The notes: a model not told the origin generated them from the letters alone. 64,000 bases of DNA from DATCJA01 sp963734635 (GCA_963734635.1 CAVTIA010000004.1:186001-250000); one strand, 5' to 3'; shown: positions 30,725 to 41,475, counted from the stretch's first letter. Program-made: numbers and translations.

Positions 30725-31122
30725 TCCCGTTCGGATCGCCGAACCAGAACATCATCTCGCTTCCGTCCGGGAAGACGAGCGACGCGCAGGAATCCCATCG
30801 GGTTGCCGTTGCGCGCCGCATAGCCCTTGACGGTGTAGTTGGCGCCGGCCTCGAGCGAGCCGGGTCCCGAGCGCGCCAGCCCGCGGTTGCGCAGCGTGCC
30901 GGCATTGGTGGTCTGGAAGACCCACGTCGTCATGGTGCCGTCCGGATTCGTGACGTCGAGGTGGAGCATCGAGTGCGGGTTGATGAACTCCATCTTCTTG
31001 AGGGTGCCGGTGATCTCGATCGGCTTGTCCATGTCGTACTGCGCGGCCAGCGCGTGATGCGCCGCCACCGGCACGCGGCCAGCACGACCCGATCGCTGCC
31101 GCCACCGACCATGCTTGTTCAT
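30720..31122 (-). CDS. DUF6152-family secreted protein, copy 1 (frameshifts at both ends)
   Basis: About 130 residues. Core AAHHALAAQYDMDKPIEITGTLKKMEFINPHSMLHLDVTNPDG is the DUF6152 signature (HHAxxAxYD, INPHxxxxLxV). Then TTWVFQTTNAGTLRNRGLARSGPGSLEAG and NGNPMGFLR. The signal peptide region (near 31060-31110) carries two or three indels; by analogy with copy 2 it reads MNKHWSVAAAIG then VLAAG. Near 30785 another indel leads to VFPDGSEMMFWFGDPNGN and TAG 30720. The protein is very close in sequence to copy 2. Periplasmic, function unknown; always found here next to a PDLSGxW gene. Confidence 0.75.
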
Positions 31123-31200
31123 TGCTGACCTGCCTCGAAAGTACCGTCGTGCTCAGGCTTGCCCAGTCCGTTGTGACTGGCCTCGGGCCTGGACTGACGG

Positions 31201-34115
31201 CTCAGAACGTGACCCGGAAACCGAACTGCATCGTCCGCGGCTGAAACGCGATGTTGCTGTCGAAGCTGGGGGCGCCGAAGTTGCGCGCCGCCTCGTTGGT
31301 CACGAACGCATTGTAGTTCTCGTGATTGAACAGGTTGAACACCTCGACCGTGCCCTCGAGCGCCGACCCGGGAGCTGAGCGTGAACCGCTTCAGCAGCCG
31401 CATGTCCACGCGGTGGAGATCGGACCGGTCGAAGCTGTTGCGCTCGATGAGCGTTCCGTTGGCGCGCAGCCGGCCGGGGGTCGGTGAAGTCGGCGCGACC
31501 GGGCCGCCCATCCCGCCGACGCCCAGCACGTCAACGCCCGAGACCGGCGTCATCTTGCCGTTGTCGGCGAAGAAGTAGAGGCCGCTCGCCTGGAAGCCGT
31601 ACGGCAGCTGCCAGATGCCGTTGAAGCGTCAGCCGGTGCATCTGGTCGGCGGACCGGAAGTGCTCGTACTGCAGCACCGGGTGCAGCGTGATCGGTGCAT
31701 CGCACGTGAAGACGCCCGGCGAGGGGTTCGTCAACGCGTACTCGCACCCAGCGGCGGTCCGCACGGGCGGGTACTGATAGTCCCATCCGGCCGAGAGCGA
31801 GTAGCCGAGCGAGGCCTGCCAGTTGTTGGACATCCGCTTGTTCAGCTCGACCTGCAGCCCGAGGTCCTCGCCCCCCTTGGGCACGTGCTGGTTCATGTTC
31901 ACGTTGCCCCACCCCGGATTCGGACGGCGCGTCTGGTCGGTGAACGGGTAGTTGGCGCCGGTCGCAGGGTTGTAGGCCAGGTTGATGTCCATCTGTGTCA
32001 GTGCCGAGCGCTCGTCGCTGTACACGAGGTCCGCCGCGACCGACATGTTGCTGCCGAACTGCCGTTGCACGCCGACCGATGCCTGGTGCGCGTAAGGAAT
32101 CACCGCGTGGTCAGAGGGCAGCGTGAGGAAGAGCGACCGCAGCGCGCCGCTCCGTGACCACCTGGTCGTAGGTCGGAATCGGGCCGTTGAACGGGTTGCT
32201 CGCGAAATCCGGGCCGCCCGTCGTTGTTCACCTGCACGTTGATGATCTGCGTCTCCGTGTAATAGGCGTGGGCCGCGCCGGTGCCGCCGCCATAGAACAG
32301 TCCCCAGCCGCCGCGCATCACCGTGCGGTCGTTGACGCTGTAGGCAAAGCCGAGGCGCGGCTGGATGTTGTTCTTGTCGAGCGGCCGGTTCGGCTGGAGC
32401 CACGGATCGAAGCCGCGCTCTTCACCGTAGGTGCCCTTGATGATGTCGTAGCGCACGCCGAGGTTGAGCGTCAGGCGGCCCATCGTCCAGTCGTCCTGCG
32501 CCCAGCCGGCCAGGCTCGTGATCGGGTTGTTCGACTCGAAGTCGCCGACCGCCAGCGAGTAGAACCGGGCAATCGGGCTGAGCGCGTTGAGGTTCCAGGT
32601 CGAGATGTCGTTCCACACCGGGAAGAGCTGCTCGATGTTCGCCGGAATCGGGCCGCCCTGCACGTCGAGCGTGCCGTTGGAGTTGATGCCGAGGAAGATC
32701 GGCTGGTCTGCTGTAGACGTACTCGGCGCCGACATTGAGATCGTGACGGCCGCCCCTGTTGAACCCGTAAGGTGAAGTCGTTGCGGATGCTCGGGCCCTT
32801 CTCGGTCAGGATCTGGGGCGAGCGGCCGTGCGCCTGGCCAATCCGATAGCCGCGCAGGAGGATGGTGGGCGACCCGTTGGTCATCCCGTACGGCCCGCCA
32901 GCGGGTGATTCGGCCAGTTCACGATCGGCTGCGTCTTCCAGTGGTAGCGGCTCCAGTTGACCGCGAGCTCGTTGACGGCGCGGTCGCCGATGACGTGGGT
33001 CAGCCGGTTCGCGATGCTCTCGCTTTCCTTCGGTACGGCAGTGCGCCGACGAGGGGTGAAGGTTGCCCCCCGACCAGCGGGCATCGAGCGGATCGAAGGA
33101 CCGCTGCACGTTCGCGGCGTACCGTCAGGCGGGTCCTCGGCGAGAACTGATAGTCGAGCCGGACGCCGCCCTTCTTCTCGGTGCGCGTCCCCGGCTGGTC
33201 GATGTTGAAGCTCGGGAACGGGCTCGAGTAGGTGCGGACGTACGGCTCACGCTCGTACTCGAAGTTGGCGAAGTAGTGGAACCGGTCCCGGACGATGGGA
33301 CCGCCGTAGGTGGTGCTGAACTGCTGGTTGGAGTACGGCAGCACGCGATGCTGGATGGGATCGGCCGCGTTGAACCTGTCGTCGCGGAAGTAGCCCGACG
33401 ACGATCCCGGCCCGCGCGTTCGTTCCGGACTTGGTGATGGCGTTCACCTGCATGCCGGTCGAGCGCCCCTGCCGCGCGTCGAACCGGTTGGTGATGACCT
33501 CGAACTCGGCGATCGTGTCCTTGCTGAACCGCGGCTGGCCGAAGCTCGTGCGCGATGAGCTGTGTGACCTGCTGGCCGTCGACGTTCAGCTGAAAGCTCG
33601 CGCCCGGCGTCTCGGCCACGAAGTTCTGTCTGCTGCCGGCCGAGAGGAGCGTCAGGTCCACCCAGTTGCGGCCGTTGAGCGGCAGGTTCTCGACCTGCTC
33701 TGCGCTGATCGTGCTTCCCAGGTTCGACTGGGTCACGTTGATCAGCGGCGCTTCGCCGGTGACCGTCACCGATTCCTGAAGCGTGGCCGGCGACATCTGC
33801 AGGTTGACGACCGCCTGCTGGCCGACCTGCACCTGCAGGCCGGTGCGCTCCAGCGTCGCAAAGCCCGTCAGGTCGAGCTCGAATGCGATACGTGCCGATG
33901 CGCACCGAAATCCGGTAGCCGCCCGCACTGTCGGTGACGGCTTCGAAGCTGTTTCCGCTCGCTTCGTGCACCGCGGTCACGACGACACCCGGCAGCACGC
34001 CGCCGGTGGTGTCGGTTACGGTCCCGCTAAGGATGGCTTCCTGCGCAAACGATGTCGCAGGGAAGAGCAGTAAAGCGAAAAGCACTACCAGTCGACGAAG
34101 CGACGTGATCGTCAT
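31201..34115 (-). CDS. TonB-dependent receptor, Oar-like, copy 1 (many frameshifts)
   Basis: ATG 34115 with GGAGG upstream gives MTITSLRRLVVLFALLLFPATSFA, then a carboxypeptidase-regulatory-like domain (ILSGTVTDTTGGVLPGVVVTAVHEASG), a plug (ESVTVTGEAPLINVTQSNLGSTISAEQVENLPLNGRNWVDL) and a long outer-membrane barrel (GGPIVRDRFHYFANFEYERE, RLTLNLGVRYDIIKGTYGEERGFDPW, QPRLGFAYSVNDRTVMRGGWGLFYGG) ending TMQFGFRVTF. About 970 codons. At least seven frameshifts, all motifs in order. Such receptors import large or scarce substrates with TonB energy, or display protein partners; the substrate is unknown. First gene of module 1. Confidence 0.85.
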
Positions 34116-34318
34116 CAATTTCCTCCACAGGTCTTTCGATGGGGTCTCCAGCCGCCGGGCGTGCTGGCGACGTGCCGCGCCGGTAATACCATCGATTAAG
34201 GGACAGGGTCAAATCGATCGACAATGGAAGGCCACGCAGGCGCGACACCATTGGCCCGGGAAGGCCGCAATCGAGCCAGATACGGGTCGGGCACGACGCG
34301 CCATTCAGGAGCGTAGCA

Positions 34319-35811
34319 CTGGATAACAGATCGACGGTGGTCATCGGCGCTGGCCCGGCGGGTCTGACAGCAGCGTATTTGCTGTCGAAGGAAAGAGTCC
34401 CGGTCACGGTGCTCGAGGCCGACCAGCGGTATGTCGGTGGCATCGCTCGGTACCGGTGGACTACAAGGGCTACCTGTTCGATATTGGCGGGCATCGCTTC
34501 TTCTCGAAATCGCAGGAGGTTGAAGACCTGTGGACCGAACTGCTACCGAACGACATGCTGGTGCGGCCACGTTCATCCCGGATCTATTACGGTAAGAATT
34601 TGTATTCCTATCCGCTGAAACCAATCGACACGTTGCTCAAGCTCGGGTTCATTCAGACCGCGCTTTGCCTGCTGTCGTATGCGAAGGTCCGGTTGAAGCC
34701 TATTAAGGCACCCAAGAATTTCGAGGAGTGGGTGACGAACGAGTTCGGCGAGCGGCTGTACCGCATCTTTTTCAAGACCTACACAGAGAAGGTGTGGGGA
34801 ATGAGGTGTCAGGAGATCTCCGCTGATTGGGCGGCCCAGCGCATCAAAGGATTGTCACTGAGTACGGCGATCTTGAATGCGTTCCGAGGCAAGCCTTCCG
34901 GCGCGAAGAAGACCGATGTCATCAAGACACTGATCGATTCGTTCCGCTATCCGAGGCGCGGGCCTGGCATGATGTGGGAAGCGTGCGCCCGTCACATTCG
35001 CAGCCATGGCGGATTCGTCCAGATGGGATGCAAAGTGACCGCCTGCAGCTACGACGCCGCCCGCGCTCTCTGGACGGTGTCGTATACCGATGCTGAAGGG
35101 CATACGCAATCAATGGAAGCTGGTCACGTCATCTCCTCGGCTCCAATGCGTCAACTAATAAACGGGTTGTCACCGCGGCCATCGGCGACGACCCTTAAGG
35201 CCGCGAATGCGCTCAAGTACCGAGACTTTCTGACTGTCGTGTTGATGTTGAAAGACGAGGAGGCGTTCGCGGACAACTGGATCTATATCCACGATCCGGG
35301 AGTTCGCGTCGGACGGATCCAAAACTTTCGTTCGTGGTCTCCAGAGATGGTGCCGGTGCCCGGCACGGTCTGTTACGGATTGGAATACTTTTGCTTCGAA
35401 GGGGACGGTCTCTGGAATTCAACCGACCAGGAACTCCTCCAACTTGGTGCTTCCGAGCTGGCGCATATCGGACTCGGTCATACGAAGGACGTGCTCGATG
35501 GCTGCGTCGTCAGACAGCCGAAGGCGTATCCGGTGTACGACGATGCTTACGCTTCGAACGTCGAGACTATTCGGCGCGAGCTGAGCTCCGCATATCCGCA
35601 CCTCCATCTCGTGGGGCGCAATGGCATGCATAAGTACAACAATCAGGACCACGCGATGATGACGGCGATGCTATGCGCCAAGAACATCCTGGCCGGCCGC
35701 GAGGTCTATGACTTGTGGCAAGTCAATCAGGACGCCGAGTACCACGAAGGCGGAACCGCCGGCGAAGTGAAGAGTCTCGGTTCGCGGATGGTGCCCACCC
35801 GCGCCAGGTGA
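34319..35811 (+). CDS. FAD-dependent oxidoreductase of the amine-oxidase/UDP-galactopyranose mutase-like class (indels near the start)
   Basis: N-terminus TVVIGAGPAGLTAAYLL (GxGxxG dinucleotide fold) with VLEADQRYVGGIAR, then DYKGYLFDIGGHRFFSKSQEVEDLW, the GGHRF signature of protoporphyrinogen-oxidase/UGM-like flavoproteins. C-terminal HLVGRNGMHKYNNQDHAMMTAMLCAKNI binds the FAD. Two extra G residues near 34446-34452 break the frame; corrected it reads IARTVDYKG. No ATG or GTG lies ahead of the dinucleotide fold; AGGAG at 34307 sits seven bases before CTG 34319, a possible non-standard start, though GTG 34337 is the alternative. Likely acts on a sugar nucleotide or lipid intermediate (inferred). 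Divergent from the TonB receptor. Confidence 0.75.
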
Positions 35812-35833
35812 GAGTCAGCAGGCCGACGACCAA

Positions 35834-36685
35834 CTAGCGAGCCGCTCGCACGCTGGCAGGCACGGGCATCACGACGTAGACGTTCCCGGTTTCCGTTTCC
35901 ACCGTCGTCAGATCGCGAGCGGGAGCGCTGTTGCGCGTTTCGACCAGCTTTCCTGCGTAAAAGGCTTCAATCTTGTTGAGCGGGTTGTTCCAGTCCTGAT
36001 AGTCCGCGTAAGTGAAGAGTGTGACCACGTTGCCCTGGCGTACCTCGATGCGCTCGGCCATGTACTTGGCGTCGAGCGTTGCCGTGGCCACCGCACCCGG
36101 TACGCCCGGAATCGGGTAAGTCACCACAGGCTTGCCCGTATCGTGCGCAACGGTCGTCTTGTCACCGCCGGCGGCCGCCGCCTTGGGTGCGCCTTGTGGG
36201 CTCGCCCAGAGTCGAATCAGGCGCTCAGCCAGTGCCGCCGGGCGCGGCGTGGCCTTGCCCCGGCCCGCGACGATCTCCGCACCGACGACGTCTTCGTCCC
36301 ACGCGTATTGACCGCTGACGACTTCAATCGCCTTGAGCTCCTGGCCGTTGGCGCGGGTGCACGTGTACTGCACGCGCTGACCCGGCACCTGATAATTCGT
36401 GCTCACCCGGTACATCGTCAGCTTGCACGGCTGGCCGTCAATCTGAATAGCCCCCGTGGCCTTGTGCTCGAGCGTTGCCACCGCCTCGTTTTCCTGCGGC
36501 CCGCGGAGCATACCCATGTGCCAGAACCAGTTGAAGAGCACCGCCTTCACATCCTTGGCGCCGGGCGGCGGCGTGTAGCGTGCCGGTGGTCCCTGCTGCT
36601 GCGCGGAAACTGGCGTCGGTTGGAGAGCGGCGACCGCGGCGAGCGCCGCAATTGCAGTGATGACCACCGCTGTTTTTATTCGCAT
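35834..36685 (-). CDS. Uncharacterised secreted protein
   Basis: ATG 36685 gives MRIKTAVVITAIAALAAVAALQPTPVSAQQ, a signal peptide, and a 283-residue intact protein. No family recognised. Visible features are a Pro-rich stretch (GPPARYTPPPGAK), AVLFNWFWHMGML, IDGQPCKLTMYRVSTNYQVPGQRVQYTC with two cysteines, and a C-terminal region (YADYQDWNNPLNKIEAFYAGKLVETRN). Last gene downstream of module 2 (TonB receptor, DUF6152, PDLSGxW) on the same strand, so it may belong to that system, though an AT-rich spacer separates it. Confidence 0.6.
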   Translation of the reverse strand: MRIKTAVVITAIAALAAVAALQPTPVSAQQQGPPARYTPPPGAKDVKAVLFNWFWHMGMLRGPQENEAVATLEHKATGAIQIDGQPCKLTMYRVSTNYQVPGQRVQYTCTRANGQELKAIEVVSGQYAWDEDVVGAEIVAGRGKATPRPAALAERLIRLWASPQGAPKAAAAGGDKTTVAHDTGKPVVTYPIPGVPGAVATATLDAKYMAERIEVRQGNVVTLFTYADYQDWNNPLNKIEAFYAGKLVETRNSAPARDLTTVETETGNVYVVMPVPASVRAAR

Positions 36686-36691
36686 CGGATC

Positions 36692-36911
36692 AAATCCTGG
36701 AATCGAATCCTGAAATCCAATCTGAAATCGACTATTGCCGATTGCAGATTGAACGATTGAAGAGTGTTGCCGATTTCCGATTTTCGGATTTTCGGAATTG
36801 ATTGACGATTGTCCGAATGGCCCAATCAAAAATCATTCTTCAATCGACAATCACTCAATCGACAACAGTCGTCAATCGATCAATCTTCAATCTGCAATTT
36901 AACATTCAAGA
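36692..36911. repeat. AT-rich low-complexity block with AATCGA/CAATC words
   Basis: About 220 bases far richer in A and T than their surroundings, built from overlapping words such as ATTGCCGATT, GATTTTCGG, AATCGACAATC and TCAATC. It separates the PDLSGxW gene of module 2 from the secreted-protein gene downstream. It has no coding pattern. It may hold the promoter for the secreted protein or be a decayed minisatellite. Confidence 0.55.
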
Positions 36912-37799
36912 TTAATGTCGAATCTGCGTCACCATGTTCGCGCGATCGTAGTCCCGGCACGGCTGCCCTTCAGGGAGAAATGCGTCGGGATTCGCGTTGA
37001 GCCGGAGCTGCCTCGGATTCATGACCCAGGGCTGCGCCAGTACCTCCGGATCTTCCACGGTCACCTCGTAGCGCAGAGTGTTTCCCTCGCGGCGGAGGCG
37101 TTCGATGATGCGCATTTTGTCCGAATGGAAGTACCCGCCGCGCTCGAGCCAGGTGAGGTCGTTGAACGCGATCGAGTCGATCACGAGCGTGTCGTTTTCC
37201 CAGCGGCCGACCGAGTGTCCGTAGAAGTAGACGTCCTGCGACCTGACGGGATCGTGTTTACGACCGTCGGTGGGAATCACACGGTAATCGGCCGGCTGCG
37301 TGCTCGCGCCGGCGCCTACATACAAGAAGACGACGTCGTTGGCAGTTTGAAGGATACGGACGGGCGGGCCTACGCGCGGCAACCCGAGCGGCTGACAGAT
37401 GAACAGCGGGTCCTCGGTGTTGGTGTTCATATCCAGCTGCTGCACCTTGTCCCAGTGCTCAGGCTTGTATATCGGCCGGTTCGGGTTGTTGCGGCCCGTG
37501 AACTCGCCATCGACTGACTGGTTGGTGTAGCCGTCGCACTGCACCTGCGTCGGACCGCAGCGGCGCGACGGGAAGATCTCTTCGACGTTGCCCTTCTCGT
37601 CGACATCAACGGGCCGGCCGCCGCCGCCTCCGGCGCCCCACATGCCGCTCAAATCGGGTTTGCCATCGGCCGTACGCGGCGTGGCGACCTCACCGCTGGA
37701 GGCGTTCCCATTGGTGCGCGTCTGGCCCGAGATAGTGACGGCCAGTGCAAGCGCCGCCACCGACGCTGCGACACAGAGATGGAGAAATCGACGTGTCAT
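36912..37799 (-). CDS. Secreted PDLSGxW-family protein, copy 2
   Basis: Intact 295-residue paralogue of copy 1 with the same ends (MTRRFL at the start, MVTQIRH at the stop). Signal LCVAASVAALALAVTISGQ. Landmarks TPRTADGKPDLSGMWGAGGGGG, FPSRRCGPTQVQCDGYTNQSVDGEF, NTNTEDPLFICQPLG, VGRWENDTLVVDSIAFNDLTWLERGGYFHSD and VERLRREGNTLRYEVTVEDPEVLAQPW. It follows the DUF6152 gene copy 2 by 53 bases. Similarity to copy 1 extends over the whole protein, so the two modules probably arose by duplication. Confidence 0.82.
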   Translation of the reverse strand: MTRRFLHLCVAASVAALALAVTISGQTRTNGNASSGEVATPRTADGKPDLSGMWGAGGGGGRPVDVDEKGNVEEIFPSRRCGPTQVQCDGYTNQSVDGEFTGRNNPNRPIYKPEHWDKVQQLDMNTNTEDPLFICQPLGLPRVGPPVRILQTANDVVFLYVGAGASTQPADYRVIPTDGRKHDPVRSQDVYFYGHSVGRWENDTLVIDSIAFNDLTWLERGGYFHSDKMRIIERLRREGNTLRYEVTVEDPEVLAQPWVMNPRQLRLNANPDAFLPEGQPCRDYDRANMVTQIRH

Positions 37800-37852
37800 A
37801 AGAACTGCTCCACGGTGAATTGCTGATTAAACAGTGTCTGACGCGTTTCTGC

Positions 37853-38260
37853 TCAGTTGCCGTTCGGATCGCCGAACCAGAACACCATCTCGCGGCCGTC
37901 CGGAAAGACGAGCGTGCGCAGGAACCCCATCGGGTTGCCGTTGCGCGCCGCATAGCCCTTGACGGTGTACTTCGCGCCGGCCTCGAGCGAGCCGGGCCCC
38001 GAGCGCGCCAGCCCGCGGTTGCGCAGCGTGCCGGCATTGGTGGTCTGGAAGACCCAGTCGACCTTGGTGCCGTCCGGATTGGTGACCTCGAGGTGGAGCA
38101 TCGAATGCGGGTTGATGAACTCCATCTTCTTGAGGCTGCCGGTGATCTCGATCGGCTTGTTCATGTCGTACTGGGCGGCCACGGCATGGTGCGCCAGCGC
38201 CGGTCCCGCGGCCAGCACGAATCCAAGTCCTGCCACGACGCCCCACCACTGCTTCCTCAT
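37853..38260 (-). CDS. DUF6152-family secreted protein, copy 2
   Basis: Intact 135-residue protein. ATG 38260 with GGAGGT upstream gives MRKQWWGVVAGLGFVLAAGPALA, a signal peptide, then HHAVAAQYDMNKPIEITGSLKKMEFINPHSMLHLEVTNPDG, the DUF6152 core. The C-terminus FLRTLVFPDGREMVFWFGDPNGN matches copy 1 almost exactly. Likely periplasmic. The spacing to the receptor gene upstream (165 bases) and the PDLSGxW gene downstream (53 bases) suggests one operon. Confidence 0.88.
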   Translation of the reverse strand: MRKQWWGVVAGLGFVLAAGPALAHHAVAAQYDMNKPIEITGSLKKMEFINPHSMLHLEVTNPDGTKVDWVFQTTNAGTLRNRGLARSGPGSLEAGAKYTVKGYAARNGNPMGFLRTLVFPDGREMVFWFGDPNGN

Positions 38261-38396
38261 GGACTGACCTCCACAATCAAGTGACAAGTCACAAGACCCA
38301 AGTCACAAATCCCAACAAGGCACAAGTGTAAACCGTTCCAATCTGTGTGTCTCGCGTCTCTGTGGCCCGTTTCGTGCCTCTATGGCCGGTGGCGAA

Positions 38397-38419
38397 GGCG
38401 GGCCGCAAGGACCCGCCCT
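38397..38419 (+). repeat. REP-C palindrome, decayed copy
   Basis: GGCGGGCCGCAAGGACCCGCC, an imperfect version of GGCGGGTCC-n4-GGACCCGCC, directly after the TonB receptor stop codon. May double as a transcript-end hairpin. Confidence 0.6.
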
Positions 38420-38425
38420 ACGCGA

Positions 38426-41357
38426 TCAAAACGCTGCGCGGAAGCCGAGCTGCAACAGCCGCGGCTTGAACGCGATGTTGTTGTTGTCCGACGGCTGCCC
38501 GAACCTGGCATTGCTTTCGTTTTCGACCCATGACCCGTAATTGGTGCGGTTGAAGAGGTTGAACACCTCCAGCATGCCGTCGAGCGCCACGCGTCCGATC
38601 GTGAATCGCTTCTGCACGCGCATGTCGAGACGGGACAGCGATCCGCGATCGAAACTGTTAATCGGAATGAGCGTGCCGTTCATTCGGACGCGCCCGAGCA
38701 TCGTGCCGGCGGCTGGCACGGCTCCCGTCGCGAGTGCATCCACACCGGAATTCGGCGTCACTTTTCCGTTGTCGCCATATATGTATAGGCCGCTCACCTG
38801 GAACTCGTACGGGAGCTGCCAGATGCCGTTGAACGTCAGCCGGTGGCGCTGCGCGCCAGCATCCCACCACTGTGGCGAGAGGACCGGGTGCAGCTCAATC
38901 GGCACGTCGCACACGAACTGGCCGGCCGCCGAGATCGTGAACGGCTGCGTGCACCCCGGCGCGATGGGCGGCCGGTTGAACGCGTTCTGGTCCGACAGTG
39001 AGTAGCTTGCGGCCGCCTGCCAGTTGTTGCTCAGGCGCTTGGTGAAGGACAGCTGCAGCGAGTGAAAGTTGTCCCTCGCTTCCGTAAGGGTCATGTTCAC
39101 CTGATCCCAGCCATATCGGGCGTACGGCTTCCGCGTGCGGTCGGTATACGGGTACATGTAACCGGTCGAGGGGTTGTACGCGAGATTCACGTCGAGCGTG
39201 TTGTTTCCGGCTGGCAAGGTCGAGGAATGGCGGCTGCCAGTGAATGCATAGTCGGCCTCGATCACCATCAGGCTGCCAAGCTGCCGCTGAACGCCGATCG
39301 ACGACTGGTAGCTGTACGGGACCTGCGCATCGGGCGCGGCAAAGCTCGTCGTGATGGAGCTGAAGTACACCCCCTGATTCTGGAGCGCCTTAGCTCGGTC
39401 GGTACGACGGTGCCGGGCCATTGAACGGGTTCACGATGAAGTCCGGCCGGCCATCGTTCAAGATCACCGGGTGCACCTGGCCGGCCCACAGGTTGGTCCA
39501 GTGCGCCTGCGAGAATCCGGTTTCGCCGTAAAACGTTCCGAATCCGCCGCGGAGCACCGTGCGATCCGTCAGGCTGTAGGCGAACCCGAGCCGCGGCTGA
39601 ACGTTGTTGCTATCAATCGGGCGGCCCGCCTCGAGGAACGGGACCACCTCGACGTCCTCAGCGAACATGCCGCTGATCAGGTCGTAGCGCACGCCGAGGT
39701 TCAACGTCAGACGCGGCGTGACCGCCCAGTTGTCCTGGAACCAGCCCGCGAAGCGATTCTCGACTGGACTGACATAGAAATCGCCAATCCCGCGTCGATA
39801 CGAACGGATGATCGAAGACGGCAGTCCGGCGAGGTTCCATGACGAGGGATCGTTCCAGACGGGGAAGAGCTGCTCGATGTTCGCCGGGATGGGCCCGCCT
39901 GTCGCGTCGATGACGCCCTGACACCACGTGCAGTGCCACACCGGGTCGTAGGTGCGGAAGAACTCACCGCCCGCCCGGAGATCGTGGCGTCCTCCCGCCG
40001 TGAACGAGTAGGAGAAATCGTCGCGCACGCTCCACGGCTCGTATCCGATGTCCTGCATGGAAAAGCTGTGGCCCTGCCCAATCGTGTATCCGCGCAGCAT
40101 GATGATCGGCGACCCCGAGGTGAGGAAGGGTGCCTGTGGATGGTTCGGCCAGCTCAGAATCGACTCCGATTTCCAGTGGTAGCCGGAGTAGCCCGCCTTC
40201 ACCTCGTTCAATGCGCGTGAGCTGAGCACCTGCATGAAGTTGACGATGATGTTGTCGTTGTTTCGCACCGTCCTGATACCGCTCGACGGGTGGCGCGCTG
40301 CCCCGCCCGAGTACCGCGAGTCGAGCGGCAGGATCACGCGTCCCCAGTTGCCGCGGAAAGTGAGCCGTGCTTCGGTGGTGAACTGGATGTCCGTTCTCAG
40401 GCCACCCTTCTTCTCGTTGCGCGTGCTCTTCTGATCGAAGTTGAAGCTGGGAAACGGACTCGAGTGGCTGTAGGTTTCGGGCTCCCGCTCGTACTCGTAA
40501 TTCACGAAATAGTGGATGCGATCGCGCCGAATCGGACCGCCAAACGTGCCGCTCAACTGCTGGTTCTGGTAGGGGAGGACCCGCTGCTGCACGAAGTCCT
40601 TCGCAATGAACTGGCTGTCGCGGAAGTAGCCCGAGAACGAGCCGGCGAGGGCGTTGGTGCCCGACTTGGTAATGGCGTTCACCTGCACGCCCATCGAACG
40701 GCCCTGGCTCGCGTCGAATCGATTGACGACGAACTCGAACTCGGCGATGGAGTCGCGGCTGAATTTCGGCTGCCCGAACGACTGCACCATGTTGTTGGTG
40801 ACTTCCTGGCCGTCGATATTGAGCTGGAAATTGCCGGCTCCCCCCATCGGGGCGTCGCTGGAGATGTTCTGCCGCGCTCCGGCGGCGAGCATCGTCAGGT
40901 CGATCCAGTTCCGGCCGTTGAGCGGCAGCTCCTGCATCTGTCGTGGGTCGATGTTGCTGCCAAGGCTGGAGTTCACTGTGTCGATGAGCGGCGCTTCGCC
41001 GCTGACCGTCACCGATTCCTGCACCCCAGAAGGAGCGAGTTGAAGCGTGATTGAAGCGGTCTGCCCGACCAGTAGCTCGAGTGTGCGGTTCAGTGTGGAG
41101 AAGCCGGACAGTTCGGCCGTGAGGCGGAACATCCCGGTGCGCACGGGAAGCCGGAAGTTGCCGGCCTGATCGGTCACGACCACGAACGTATTGCCGGTGG
41201 CCTCGTGGACCGCCGTGATGGTCACGCCAGGCAGCACGCCGCCAGTCGTGTCGGTGATCGTTCCCGTGATGGTGGCTTCCTGCGCAGAGCCGATTGCCGG
41301 CAGAAGCACGATCGCAACTGCCACAATCACCCGTCCGACCACGCTCGATCTCGCCAT
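38426..41357 (-). CDS. TonB-dependent receptor, Oar-like, copy 2 (one frameshift)
   Basis: About 977 codons. ATG 41357 with GAGGAGGAACAG upstream. Signal VVGRVIVAVAIVLLPAIGSAQ, carboxypeptidase-regulatory-like domain (ITGTITDTTGGVLPGVTITAVHEATG), plug (QESVTVSGEAPLIDTVNSSLG, LPLNGRNWIDLTMLAAG), then the barrel (SGTFGGPIRRDRIHYFVNYEYEREP, RLTLNLGVRYDLISGMFAED, QPRLGFAYSLTDRTVLRGGFGTFYGE) ending LLQLGFRAAF. One extra C near 39405 breaks the frame between NPFNGPAPSY and RAKALQNQGVYF; otherwise clean. It resembles copy 1 throughout and forms module 2 with DUF6152 copy 2 and PDLSGxW copy 2. Confidence 0.9.
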
Positions 41358-41389
41358 CTGTTCCTCCTCGTTCCGCAGCGATGATTCCG

Positions 41390-41475
41390 TACGTAGTGTC
41401 CGGCTTTAGTACGTAGTGTCCGGCTTTAGCCGGACCGTGCCGAAAACTCGTCGTAGTGTCCGCCTTTAGGCGGAC
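41390..41475 (+). repeat. REP-A palindromes, three clustered copies
   Basis: A half unit (TACGTAGTGTCCGGCTTTA), a full unit 41410-41435 and a compensated variant GTAGTGTCCGCCTTTAGGCGGAC 41453-41475, in which both arms changed together. They sit in the region upstream of the TonB receptor copy 2. Confidence 0.9.

Noticed and set aside
34415..34470. Programmed frameshift in the FAD gene
   Set aside because: The change is two extra G residues and no slippery heptamer or downstream structure is seen; similar indels occur throughout the window.
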